Shown: piece after piece, positions 1 through 10,241 of the stretch | Layout of the letters: each line of letters begins with the position of its first letter | How positions within the stretch are numbered: position 1 is the first letter of the stretch | Assembly: GCA_028583415.1 (NCBI GenBank) | Contig: CM053269.1 | Location: 32,554,254 to 32,618,253, forward strand | Reading direction: 5' to 3' | DNA: 64,000 nt | Source: Protea cynaroides | Taxonomy: Eukaryota; Streptophyta; Magnoliopsida; Proteales; Proteaceae | Made by a program: the position numbers and the translations under genes | Notes under the pieces: generated by a model | Database searches by the model: none | What the model was told of the DNA's origin: nothing | The model's input: the letters and a program-made list of their open reading frames with translations, nothing else

Positions 1-809
1 TCCCCTGATGCCCTACGACGTAATAGTTCTACTAAGGTAATGACGATACGACGATGTCAGTGGACAAGACTTGAGTAGAGATAGAGCTAGAGTCTGGTGA
101 CCAGGATGAACCACAGTGTCACGTCCTCCCCCTGATGCCCCACTCGCATCAAGTACACTAACCACACATATACATTCGCATGCCTATTCCTAGCATCATC
201 ATCATCATCATCATCATCATATTATAATTAAACAGAAATTAAATATGCATGAACATTAATAGAAGAAATATTGGATGACATGTTAAATACACATTACAAG
301 CATACAAGCATAGAATCAATCATGGCATTGGACTCAATAAATAAAAATAGTTTATTATTAGTCAATTAGTTTAGGTCTTGTTCCCCCACCTTCAATTGCT
401 AGTAAATCCTCGTTCAAGCTTTATGAATCACTTTCAAATCACTTGAAAACCTAACCAAGTAGATAGATTTTAATTAGAATAAATTCTCATAAGTTTAGAC
501 TAACAGAAGCTGAGGGGTCGCAGGTGGGGTAGCACCTGGGGTCTCTATTTATGCGACCACAGGGGTAGGGTCACAGGATAGGGTAGCACCTGGGGTCTCA
601 GTTTCTGCAACCCCAGGGTGCAAGGTCACATGTGGGGTCGAATATACTTCGACCCTACATGCGACCACACCCTCCCTGGAACTTCCCGAGGGCATGTGAT
701 CGAACATGTGGGTCTCGTAGGGTTGAATATCATGCGACCCTATGTGCGACCACATGTGTTAGGGTCGACCTTTCACTCTTAAGTCCATTCCTTCATATTT
801 GAATCCTTT
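1..809 (-). repeat. Ty3/gypsy LTR, interior fragment
   Basis: Seen: this stretch aligns by eye with the middle of the LTR at 44862-47233, sharing the (ATC)n run, the block around 'gaggggtcgcaggtggggta' and the cluster of GGGTCG/TGCGACC motifs. It stops at 'gaatccttt', exactly where E1 begins with TGTCACACC; the uninterrupted LTR at 46540 continues into 'ggcttatcttc'. Inference: it is the left half of an older minus-strand LTR split by insertion of E1. The same break occurs at 52675/52676. No protein-coding content. Confidence 0.8.
194..220. repeat. (ATC)n microsatellite inside the LTR
   Basis: Nine tandem ATC/CAT units. Runs of the same triplet, with differing unit number, recur at the same place in the other LTRs of this family (near 1863, 9480, 45920, 52060, 53727 and 61024, and as ATG units near 11447, 21831 and 62998), so it is an LTR component and not an independent locus. 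Confidence 0.9.
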
Positions 810-1089
810 TGTCACACCTCAATTCTGTACCATTCAGAACGGTGTGATGAATCGCTAATAAACCAACGGCTCAACTAGGATCTCTAATAGGCTGTGTCCA
901 TTAAAAATAAAACCATACACATCTACAACCATAATCAGAATAAATACACAATAGCGGAAGTCTTATATTAAATGAACCGAGAAATCTAACTGTGATAACC
1001 ATAATAAAATATTAAATTATTGTTGTATCAACTTGAGACATAAATAAATAAAGTATCAATTATATTTCTTTAATAATTCAAACAAAAAT

Positions 1090-1371
1090 CTAATCGAAAA
1101 CGCATGAGTTGCACTCGCATGAAGAGTCATGCGTATCCACTAAGTCATCTGATTCCATTGCAGCAACACGCGCGTACACTGGAGCACTCATATAATCTTC
1201 GACCGTAGTACCTGCATCATCAACTAAAAATATTCGACGTCGAGAGGGTGAGCACACATCAAGGCTTAGTGAGCAAACAAAACAATGCAACAAACATATG
1301 CATGCATTCAATTCATATCTTTGGTCTGATAAATAAGTTTGCAATGTGCTATAGAAAGGATAGGTGGCCAA
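1090..1371 (-). other. LTR-borne sense reading frame, 93 codons, function unknown
   Basis: A small open frame on the LTR sense strand. Seen: the core 'ELNACICLLHCFVCSLS', a middle 'DAGTTVEDYMSAP' and a Cys-rich end 'SSCECNSCVFD'. The same frame is open at 8706-8987, 52956-53237, 60251-60532 and in the diverged plus-strand LTR of E4 (22340-22636), with most residues kept. It is broken in E5, E2' and the solo LTR. The frame crosses a splice-acceptor-like 'gatgatgcag' before the DAGTTVEDY part, so it may instead be leader sequence with a conserved splice site. I recognise no family. Coding status is unproven. Confidence 0.35.
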
Positions 1372-2711
1372 AGGTTACGTTTATTGACGCCACACCTCTA
1401 TACACGAGTGTGTGAAGCCGCCCAAAGGTAACGTTTATTACCATCCCACATGCACCCACCATGGACAATGTACACACAAAGGTTACGTTTATTGCTGTAC
1501 CAGTTGCCCATACCAAGACGTCAGCCCCTGCTGGAGAGGGCTCACAAACTGGGCTCGCAACTAACCAATCCTAATGCCAATCAGTGTATCCAAGGCCTCA
1601 CCCCAGCATCCCTCAATATGTTCATAGAGATAGGGCTAAGGCCCCCCGACAGAGTCAGAGACTACACGGTCCAAGACCACCTCCCCTCATACCCTACGAC
1701 GTAATAGTTCTACTAAGATAATGGTGATACGACGATGTCAGTAGACAAGACTTAAGTTAGAGATAGAGCTAGAGTGCTGAGGCCCGACCTATGATACCCC
1801 ACTGATACTTACTCGCATCAAGCACACCAACCACACACATACATCCATGTGCCTATTCCTATCATCATCATCATCATCATCATGTTATAAACAATAATTT
1901 AAATATGCAAGAACAGTAATAATAGAAATATTTGATGACATGTTGAATGCACATAACAAGCATACACGCATAGAATCAATCATGGCATTGGACTTAAGAA
2001 TAAAATAGTTTATTATTAACCAATTAGTTTAGGTCTTGTTCCCTCACCTTTGCTTGATCGCAGATCCTCTTTCAAGCTTTAAGAATCAACTAAATATCAA
2101 TATTATATCACTAGAAGACCTAATCAAGTCGATAGAATTAAATTAAAATTAATTCTGATTTTAAAAAGTATGTTGTTAACTGGGGGTTGATGCGAGGGTC
2201 GGAGGTTCCATCGACCCTGGGTCCTACCACCCAGATTCTGGACTTCCCGAACACTGGGGGTTGATTGTTAGGGTCTGGTAGGGTCGATTGGCCATCGACC
2301 CCCCATGCGATCCCCTGTGGATTTAGTAGAATTTTCATCCTACAGTCCATTCCTTCGTGTTGATATCTTATGGCTTGCTTCCACAATCCATTACATACAT
2401 GTTCTATGGCTTAGAACCATAGTTTATTCACCTACATGGTTTTTATGATCTCCCCCATGGTTTTTCATGAAAACCTAACCATGGATGGATGATTTGGGTT
2501 TCTCCAAGATCATTCCCTCTTCACTATCTACTCTAAGGTCTTTAGAACTACATGGAGATAGTATCCATACCTGAGAAAGGCTGGTTTCTGTGAAGCCTTC
2601 TCTTTGATCTTCTTCTCCACTTTCCTTCTCTTTTCTTTCTCTTCTCCTTCTCTTCTCTTTCTCTCAATCCAAGTAAGGTTCTAAAAGGAGTGAAAGAGGC
2701 TTAGGGACGTC

Positions 2712-2721
2712 CTATTTATAG
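2712..2721 (-). promoter_or_regulatory. TATA box of the E1 3' LTR
   Basis: Minus strand reads CTATAAATAG, followed by a conserved 'gacgtccctaagcctctttcac' block. The equivalent order (TATA-like, then GGACGT, then a pyrimidine-rich start) occurs at 10607 (E2), 20923 (E4) and 46862 (E5). Inferred core promoter dividing U3 from R. Confidence 0.7.
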
Positions 2722-3061
2722 AGTATATTGAGATTAGGAAAGAATCCCATTGAAATTTGGAAAGTTCCTAATTCACGGTTTCCGTTGACAGACTGGGGGT
2801 CGATGAGGGGGTCGGAGATCCCGTCGACCCCTGGTTCTAAAATGTCTGACCCCAGGTTAAAAATCAGGGTCTGACTTTTATCTGGGGGGTCCGACCCTGC
2901 CTTGCTGGGTATGCGACCCTCCCCCTTATTTTAGTATTTTTGGGTCAGTTTAATACCTGGGATCGTGATCTCCCTCACGCACTTGATCCATTTGGCTCGA
3001 CCATGATGGGTACACCTGGTTCAAAGTGGTACGACCGGGTTAGTTTGATACGGGTCTTACA

Positions 3062-3073
3062 ACTCCCCCTACT
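3062..3073 (-). other. E1 polypurine tract
   Basis: Directly beside the 3' LTR; on the element strand it reads AGTAGGGGGAGT and then the LTR start TGTAAGACC. This is the expected position of the plus-strand DNA primer. Confidence 0.85.
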
Positions 3074-3109
3074 TATAAAAATTTCATCCTCGAAATTCTA
3101 CATACCTTC

Positions 3110-4633
3110 CGAATCAAATAAATGAGGATATTGCTTTGGCATAGCATTCTCTTATTCCCATGTGATTTCTTCCATATCTCTACTTCTCCAGGTGACCTTA
3201 ACATAATAGATATCACCGTTGCGTAGTCGTTGAACCTTTCGACTAGTGATTTCAGTTGGTGTTACGTCAAATGTCAAATCATCATTCAAATCAGGTAGAT
3301 CTACTGTCAGAACGTGCGTTGGATCCTTGACATACTTCTTCAATAAGGAAATATGAAATACATCATGCGCACTTGACATAGATGGTGGTAGTGCTAACTG
3401 GTATGCCACTTTTTCATGCTTAGTTAGAATCTCATATGGCCCGACATATCTTGGACTTAATTTCCCTTTTTGTCCGAACCGTTTCAATCCTCGCATAGGC
3501 GATACTTTTAAGAATACTTTATCACCCACGACGAATTCAAGGTCTCAGCGTCGAGTATCTGCATATTGCTTCTGACGATTTTGAGCTATTCTTACTCTTT
3601 CTTTGATAATGTCGACCACTCGACAAGTCTCTTCAACAAATTCCGGTCCAACAATACTACGTTCCCCAACTTCATTCCAAAACAAAGGAGTTCGACACTT
3701 TCTGCCATATAATGCTTCATAGGGTGACATCTGTATAGTAGCCTGATAGCTATTATTATAAGCGAACTCAATCAGTGGTAACTTTTCATCCCATGATCCT
3801 TTAAAATCAATTACACATGCTCGAAGCATATCTTCTAGAATCTGAATTGTACGCTCTGACTGTCCGTCTGTCTGCAGATGGAATGCGGTACTAAACTTCA
3901 ATGTTGTACCCATAGCCTTTTGCAATCCTTCTCAAAACTTTGAAGTAAATCGTGGATCTCTATTGGACACAATGCTTTCAGGTACACCGTGTAATCGCAC
4001 AATGTTATCCACATACAGCTTAGCTAACCTCTCCAGTATATACTGAGGTTGTATAGGTATAAAGCGAGCTGTTTTAGTCAGGCGGTCTATAATCACCCAA
4101 ACTGCATCAACTACTCGAGGAGTCAATGGTAATCCTGTGACGAAGTCTATAGTGATGCAGTCCCATTTCCATGCTGGTTCTGGTAACGGCTGTAACAATC
4201 CTGCCGGTCTTTGTCGTTCAACCTTTACTTTCTAAAAATTTAGGCATTAAGACACGAACTTAGCTACATCTGCTTTCATTCCTCTCCACCAAAATAATTT
4301 CTTTAGGTCATGATACATTTTTGTACTTCCAGGATGTATCGAATAGATGGTGGTATTGGCTTCTTTCATCAATCGGTGTCTAATGTCCAAGCTTTCTGTT
4401 TCGGGTACATATATTCTTCCTTTGTACTTTAGTACCTTTTCTTCATCCAAGGTGAACTCAGGGTTAGTCCTACCTTTTTCGATGTCCTCTTGTACCGTTC
4501 TTAGGTAAGGGTCTGATTTTATAGCTGTCTTTACTTCATCAATTATATCCGGTATAATCTTCAATGCGGCAAACATGTTTGAAAACCAATGAATAAACCC
4601 TTGGTTGACTGATCCATCTGGTGCATCTATCAC
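3110..4633 (-). pseudogene. E1 integrase with C-terminal chromodomain (broken)
   Basis: Integrase joins element cDNA to host DNA; the chromodomain is thought to guide insertion to chromatin. Seen on the minus strand: an N-terminal HHCC-like part (to 4247) in which one zinc-binding Cys position reads CLNF; the DDE core (4198-3545) with 'TIDFVTGLP' and 'TDGQSE'; then the 'VHDVFHISLLKKY'-type C-terminal domain and a chromodomain with 'YYVKVTWRSRDMEEITWE'. Damage shared with E1': a stop near 4634 and a TGA near 3928 (inside the core). Damage only in this copy: the second catalytic Asp changed to Asn ('VSNRDPRF'), a TGA near 3543 and a TAA near 3150. Two of these private changes are CG to CA, as expected from decay of methylated DNA. 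Confidence 0.88.
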
Positions 4634-4636
4634 AAA

Positions 4637-6110
4637 CTACTCATTAGCGTGCTTGAATACCTTTCTGGTAGTACACATTACAGTATTTGTGCTAACCTCC
4701 CCCTGAGATTTTATCATTGCCTTTCTACTCAATGCATCGGCTACTACATTAGCTTTCCCCGGATGATACTGGATATCACAGTCATAGTCTTTCAATAGTT
4801 CCAGCCATCTTCTTTGTCTCATATTCAGCTCCTTCTGATTAAATAGATAAGTTAGACTTTTATGGTCTAATTTAATCTGAAACTTCTCCCCGTACAGATA
4901 ATGTCTCCATATTTTGACAGCATGTACTACTGCCGCTAGTTCCAAATCATTAGTGGGATAGTTCTTCTCATGTGTCTTCAGTTGTCTTGAGGCATAAGCA
5001 ATTACTTGTTCTCCTTGCATAAGTACACATCCTAATCCCAATCCTGACGCATCGATGTACAAGATAAATGGTTGTCCTGGAATCGGGATGGTCAAGATTG
5101 GAGCTGATATCAATCTAGCCTTCAAGGTTTGGAAACTCTTCTCACATTTATCCATCCAAACAAACTTCTCGCCCTTCTTAGTCAAACTGGTAAGAGGTAC
5201 GACAATTTAGGAATAGTCTTCTACAAATCGTCGATAATACCCAGCTAGACCCAGAGAACTTCTAATTTCTGCAACGCTCTTCGGTGCTTCCCACTTTACA
5301 ATAGCCTCGAACTTGCTGGGATCCACTTTAATTCCTTCAGCGGATATTACATGGCCTAGAAATGCGACTTCCTTTAGCCAAAACTCACACTTTGTAAATT
5401 TGGCGTAGAGCTTTTCCTTTCGTAATCGCTGCAGAGCGGCGTTTAGATTCTTAACATGAGTTTCCTCGTCTTTGGAGTAGACTAATATATCATCAATGAA
5501 TACAATCACCGACGTATCCAACATGTCGTAGAAAACCCAGTTCATAAGTTCCATAAAGGTTGCTGGTGCGTTTGTCAATCCAAAAGTCATGACCAAAAAT
5601 TCATAATGTTCATATCTGGTCCTGAATGCTGTCTTAGGAATATCACCATCTTTAATCTTCAACTGATGGTAGCCTAACGGAAGATCGATCTTGGAGAACA
5701 CTTTGGCACCTTGCAATTGATAGAATAAGTCATCGATCCGAGGCAATGGATACCGATTCTTGATTGTCAGTTTATTTAGTTTTCGATAGTCTATACACAA
5801 GCGAACGCTACCGTCCTTCTTCTTTACGAATAATATTGGTGCTCCCCATGGTGATATACTAGGGCGAATATAACCCTTGTCCAGCAGTTCTTGTAGTTGT
5901 ACTTTCAATTCCTTCAGTTTGTAGGAGCCATTCGATAAGGTGCTTTCGATACTGGTGCAGCTCCAGGTATAAGATCTATAACAAACTCTATGGCTCGGTC
6001 AGGTGGTAATCCTGATAGTTCTTCAAGAAATACATCTGGAAAGTCACGCACGACATCAATATCCTCCATCCGTGGTGCTTCTTTGGTAAGGTCGACCACA
6101 GATACTAAAT
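4637..6110 (-). pseudogene. E1 reverse transcriptase and RNase H (broken)
   Basis: Copies element RNA into DNA and removes the RNA strand. Seen: the linker 'FPDVFLEELSGLPPDR', the RT palm with 'KKDGSVRLCIDYRKLN', 'SKIDLPLGYHQLKI' and the catalytic 'VIVFIDDILVYSK' (VF-I-DD as in gypsy elements), then RNase H with 'YIDASGLGLGCVL', 'NDLELAAVVHA' and 'LDHKSLTYLF'. A frameshift near 5913 separates linker and RT, and a TAA near 5190 separates RT from RNase H; the TAA is shared with E1'. Full length for the family apart from these breaks. Confidence 0.9.
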
Positions 6111-6113
6111 ACC

Positions 6114-6530
6114 CGACTGCTCCTTTCTCAAGGCACTTCTTAGCCTTTAGCGCAGAGAGTATGAGCTTTTGTTTACGGGAAGTTTGGTTCCCAAAAAACT
6201 GAACTCTACTCCTTCCTTGTCTTTAAATGTCAGCTTCTTTTCGGCATACAATAGGTTTGCAGAATGCTGAACTAACCAGTCAATTCCCAAGATGATGTCA
6301 AAGTCTGCCATCTCAAGTTGGATCAAGGTTGCATCCAAGGTTTTTTCATCAATAAGAACTGGACATGGTCCATAACCTTTTTCTAACTCCACTTCTAATC
6401 CCATAGGTGATCGTACAAGTAGTTTGCAGTCTAAGGATTTAAGGAGTAAATTTAACTTCTTTCCAAATGTCACAGATATAAAGGAATGAGTAGCTCCTGA
6501 ATCAAAGAGTACTCTGGCGGGAATGCCATT
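6114..6530 (-). pseudogene. E1 aspartic protease (retropepsin)
   Basis: Would cut the Gag-Pol precursor. The catalytic motif 'FDSGATHSF' is present at about 6485-6515, followed by 'LVRSPMGLEVELEKGYGPCP' and 'FDIILGIDWLVQHSANLL'. The protease core is open. A frameshift around 6180 (a G missing relative to E1') breaks the link to RT. It sits between the zinc knuckle and RT, as in all gypsy elements. Confidence 0.88.
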
Positions 6531-6599
6531 AATAGGTATGATACTTGTGATTTGTTTTGGTTTAGTCTACAAACTCATACAATGTAATACAACTAACTA

Positions 6600-6885
6600 A
6601 AAAAATTTAAGTCATACCTGTGACCACATCAGGCGATGCGGCAGCATCCTCAGATGTGACCGCGTAAACTCATCCTTGATGTAACTGTTTCTTGGGCTTA
6701 GGACATTCCCTTGCTATATGTCCACTTGGTTACAGTTAAAACATTTTATCCCTTCAGTAATTGGCTTTTGTTGTTGTTGAGCTACGGGAGTAGTCTTGGT
6801 TGCAGCGGTAAAGCCTTGAGCACGGAAGGGTTTGAATGTCTTGTTATTCCCTCCGTCATAAGAATTTCCAGCTGGCCTTTTCAAT
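6600..6885 (-). pseudogene. E1 gag remnant: C-terminal tail and CCHC zinc knuckle
   Basis: Only the nucleocapsid end of gag is left. The minus strand shows a Gln-rich linker and 'KCFNCNQV'; after a one-base frameshift the rest of a CX2CX4HX4C knuckle follows, then an in-frame stop. Both defects are shared with E1'. E3 (17500-18723) has the capsid region upstream of the same point. Here, at about 6880, gag stops and sequence encoding the opposite-strand frame begins. So the capsid domain was lost, not merely mutated. Confidence 0.8.
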
Positions 6886-8136
6886 GTGGAGGGGGCCTTT
6901 GGCGATATGGGATGGCTCCCTGTCATCACCTATGACGCCTGTACCCATCCTGACTTGGTACGCAAGTTTTATTGTAATCTCCAAGTGGTGGGGGATTACA
7001 ATGATGTTGAGAGAGGTGGTGAGCTTCAGATCACTAGCTACGTCAAGGGGGTTGATGTTTCATTCGATTATCGGTAACTGACCGACTTATTGGGCATTTC
7101 TTATGATGGCCCCTCGGTGTTCTGTGCTCCTGGAGAGCCTCAGTTCTTTTCTTTACAGATGAGGGCTGAGATCGATTGTCAACTCATCAGACCTGATCGC
7201 TGGGATATGAAAGCAAGTTATCTGCGTTCAAATCCATGGATATACTGCAAGATCATTCAGCATAACTTGATACCGCAAAGTGGTTATTACGAGAGGGTCT
7301 CCCAGTTGACCCAGTATCTGTTGTACTGCATATGCACTAGGCAGCCCGTCTGCCTTCCCTATATTATCATGCGGACGATGATCAGTGCTACGTTGCCCAG
7401 TCACACTGGCAACCTTCCTTATGGACGCATGATCACTACCTTGCTTACCCACCTGGGGGTTGATTTGTTGGATGAGAAGATTCAGGAGAAATCATTCTCA
7501 TCGCCTCTGGATTGGGAGGCTATTTGCAAGATGGGTATGTGGGATGCCCAGGTCAGCGATGAGGAGAGGAACGCGATGGTGCGCCCTCGCACTCGTGTGG
7601 AGATGGTGGATGCTGAGGCAGCAGCAGCAGCCACTGGAGCAGGGGATCATGGGGATGATGAAGATCGGCTATACATGGATGTAGATGCCATACCTCCTCC
7701 ATCACCAACTCATACTACAGGAGCTGGTCCGTCTTCTTCAGCTGGTTCTTCGCATGCAGCTGGTCCTTCGTATGCTCTTTCTGGTGACATGATGGGGATC
7801 TTGCATGAGATTCGAGAGGCTCAGCGTATGTCTGACTTGAGGATGGGAGAGCTTCTAGAGGCTCAGCACTTATCCGATCAGCGGGTGGGAAACCTTCTAG
7901 TTGCTCAACGCGTGTCGGACTAGCGGGTGGGAGAGCTTCTAGCTGCTCAGCACATGTCGGATCAGCCGGTGGGAGAGCTTAGGGATGCTCAGCGTGTGAC
8001 TGACCAGCGGGTGGCTTATCTCACAGCTAGTCTCCAGATGACCCAGACTCAGATAGCTTGGTTGACTAGAGTTTACGCTGAGGACTATGATAGAGACCGT
8101 GAGGCACCGCCTCCCCCATCACCTCTAGCTTCTTGA
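6880..8136 (+). pseudogene. Antisense long reading frame in E1, plant-transposon-protein-like
   Basis: A 417-codon frame on the strand opposite to gag-pol, interrupted by only two stops: TAA at 7075-7077 and TAG at 7921-7923. Seen: 'ITYDACTHPDLVRKFYCNL' near the start, 'YVKGVDVSFDYR', then 'IIQHNLIPQSGYYERVSQ' and 'MITTLLTHLGVDLLDEKI', a Ser/Pro/Ala linker, and a C-terminal 14-residue repeat (consensus R-V-G-E-L-L-x-A-Q-x-x-S-D-Q, about five units, 7836-8050), which predicts a coiled coil. The order of motifs in the first 200 residues matches what I recall of the 'putative plant transposon protein' family (PF20167); a profile search is needed. No start codon survives; E2 retains sequence farther upstream. 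E2 has CAA (Gln) at the codon that is TAA here, so the first stop looks derived. Confidence 0.7.
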
Positions 8137-8409
8137 TGTATTTCTTTTATCTTTCTTTTTGTACTTCAGAGTAACTGTCCGGACTGTGGACTGTACTCTG
8201 CTTTAATCATATATATATAAACATTTGTTCTTCCTTTTCGTTGTATATAAATTTGTTTCTCATTTAACAGATGCATTATTCTCTTTCAGTTTAGTCTCAA
8301 ACAACACAGATGCTTATGGTGTGTTATTATTACATCTTTTAAATTTTTATCCTATCTCAGTTCACGACCTTTTGTAGAAGTATACGGGTTTCACAGACAG
8401 GGCCTGAGA
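8137..8409 (-). other. E1 5' untranslated leader
   Basis: Lies between the primer binding site and the end of the antisense frame. AT-rich, no protein. It aligns by eye with 12078-12306 of E2, which shows that both elements share one leader and one position for the antisense frame. In E1' the proximal 48 bases are lost in the 301-base deletion. Confidence 0.7.
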
Positions 8410-8422
8410 TGCTCTGATACCA
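8410..8422 (-). other. E1 primer binding site (tRNA-iMet)
   Basis: The element strand reads TGGTATCAGAGCA three bases after the LTR end TGTGACA. This is the usual complement of the 3' end of plant initiator tRNA-Met. Confidence 0.92.
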
Positions 8423-8425
8423 AGT

Positions 8426-10241
8426 TGTCACACCCCAATTCTACATCATTCAGAACGGTGTGATGAACCACTAATAAACCAATGGTTCAACCAGGATCTC
8501 TAATAGGCTGTGTCCATTAAAAATAAAACCATACACATCTACAACCATAATCAGAATAAATACACAATAGCGGAAGTATTATAGTAAATTAATCGAGAAA
8601 TCTAACTGTGGTAACCATAATAAAATATCAAGTTATTGTTGTATCAACTTGAGACATAAATAAATAAAGTATCAATTACATTCCTTTAATAATTCAAACA
8701 AAAATTTAATCGAATACGCATGAGTTGCACTCGCATGAAGAGTCATGCATATCCACTAAGTCTTTCGATTCCATTGCAGCAACACGCGCGTACACTGGAG
8801 CACTCATATAATCTTCGACCGTAGTACCTGCATCATCAACTAAAAATATTTGACGTCGAGAGGGTGAGCACACATCATGGCTCAGTGAGCAAACAAAACA
8901 ATGCAACAAACATATGCATGCATTCAATTCAGATATTTGGTCTGGTAAATAAGTTTGCAATGTGCTATAGAAAGGATAGGTGACCAAAGGTTACGTTTAT
9001 TGACGCCGCACCTCTATACACGAGTGTGTGAAGCCGCCCAAAGGTAACATTTATTGTCGTCCCACATGCACCCACCATGGACAATATACACGCAAAGGTT
9101 ACGTTTATTGTTGTACCAGTTGCCCATACCAACACGTAAGCCCCTGCTGGCGAGGGCTCGCAAACTGGGCTCGCAACTAACCAATCCTAATGCCAATCAA
9201 TGTATCCAAGGCCTCACCCCAGAATCCCTCAATACGTCCATAAAGATAGGGCTAAGGCCCCCCGACAGAGTCAGAGACTACATGGTCCGAGACCACCTCC
9301 CCTCATACCCTACGACGTAATAGTTCTGCTGAGATAATGGTGATACGACGATGTCAGTGGACAAGACTTGAGTTAGAGATAGAGCAAGAGTGCTGAGGCC
9401 CGGCCTATGACACCCCCCCTGATACTCGCTCGCATCAAGCACACCAACCACACACATACATCCACATGCCTATTCCTATCATCATCATCATCATCATGTT
9501 ATAAATAATAATTTAAATATGCATGAACAGTAATAATAGAAATATTTGATGACATGTTGAATGCACATAACAAGCATACACGCATAGAATCAATCATGGC
9601 ATTAGACTCAAGAATAAAACAGTTTATTATTAACCAATTAGTTTAGGTCTTGTTCCCTCACCTTTGCTTGATCGTAGATCCTCTTTCAAGCTTTAAGAAT
9701 CAACTAAATATCAATATTATATCACTAGAAGACCAAATCAAGTCGATAAAATTTAATTAAAATTAATTCTGATTTTAAAAAGCATGTTGTTAACTGGGGG
9801 TCGATGCCAGGGTCGGAGGTTCCATCGACCCTGGGTGCTACCACCCAGATTCTGGACTTCCCAAACACTGGGGGTCGATTGTTAGGGTCTGGTAGGGTCG
9901 ATTGGCTATCGACCCCGTGCAACCCTATGGGTTTAGTGGAATTTTCATCCTACTGATCCATTCCTTCGTGTTTGGATCCTATGGCTTGCTTCCACAATCC
10001 ATTACATACATGTTCTATGGCTTAGAACCATAGTTTATTCACCTACATGGTTTTTATGATCTACCCCATGATTTTCCATGAAAACCTAACCATGGATGGA
10101 TGATTTGGGTTTCTCCTAGATCATTCCCACTTCACTATTTACTCTATGGTCTTTAGAACTACATAGAGGTAGTATCCATACCTGAGAATTAGGCTGGTTT
10201 CTCTGAAGCCTTCTCTTTGATCTTTTTCTCTACTTTCCTTC
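8426..10241 (-). repeat. E1 5' LTR, truncated (1816 bp)
   Basis: Same family as 810-3061 (about 7% different in a 190-base sample). Starts TGTCACACC. Ends at 'cactttccttc'-like sequence where E2 begins, so the U3 part with the TATA box is missing. Holds the 93-codon LTR frame at 8706-8987 and the GGGTCGA cluster at about 9796-9916. Confidence 0.9.

Larger units (their letters stand above)
810..3061 (-). repeat. E1 3' LTR (2252 bp)
   Basis: Begins TGTCACACC and ends GGTCTTACA on the plus strand, that is TG...CA with the family signature TGTAAGACC...GTGTGACA on its own strand. It contains a TATA box (2712-2721), paired clusters of GGGTCGA-type motifs at about 2181-2310 and 2797-2930, an ATC microsatellite, three copies of an AAAGGTTACGTTTATTG cassette (1369, 1422, 1477) and a 93-codon sense reading frame near its 3' end. 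Confidence 0.92.
810..10241 (-). mobile_element. E1: Ty3/gypsy chromovirus (Tekay/Del-like), non-autonomous
   Basis: Minus-strand LTR retrotransposon. Order along its own strand: truncated 5' LTR (8426-10241), tRNA-iMet primer binding site, leader, a long reading frame on the opposite strand, gag remnant with zinc knuckle, protease, reverse transcriptase, RNase H, integrase, chromodomain, polypurine tract, 3' LTR (810-3061). The domain order PR-RT-RH-IN and a C-terminal chromodomain place it with plant chromoviruses; the LTR of over 2 kb suggests the Tekay/Del lineage. The capsid part of gag is absent and pol has several stops, so it could move only with proteins supplied by another element. 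E2 has cut off the 5' LTR, removing its promoter. No target-site duplication can be tested because the right end is lost. Confidence 0.9.

Noticed and set aside
1450..1704. 84-codon plus-strand frame repeated at 9054, 53327, 60599 (and 22036 in reverse)
   Set aside because: It is antisense to the LTR, its start and N-terminal part shift between copies, and it has no composition or conservation beyond LTR identity.
8410..8422. TGGTATCAGAGCA considered as part of a tRNA gene
   Set aside because: Only the 3' complement of tRNA-iMet is present and it sits at the LTR edge, so it is a primer binding site.
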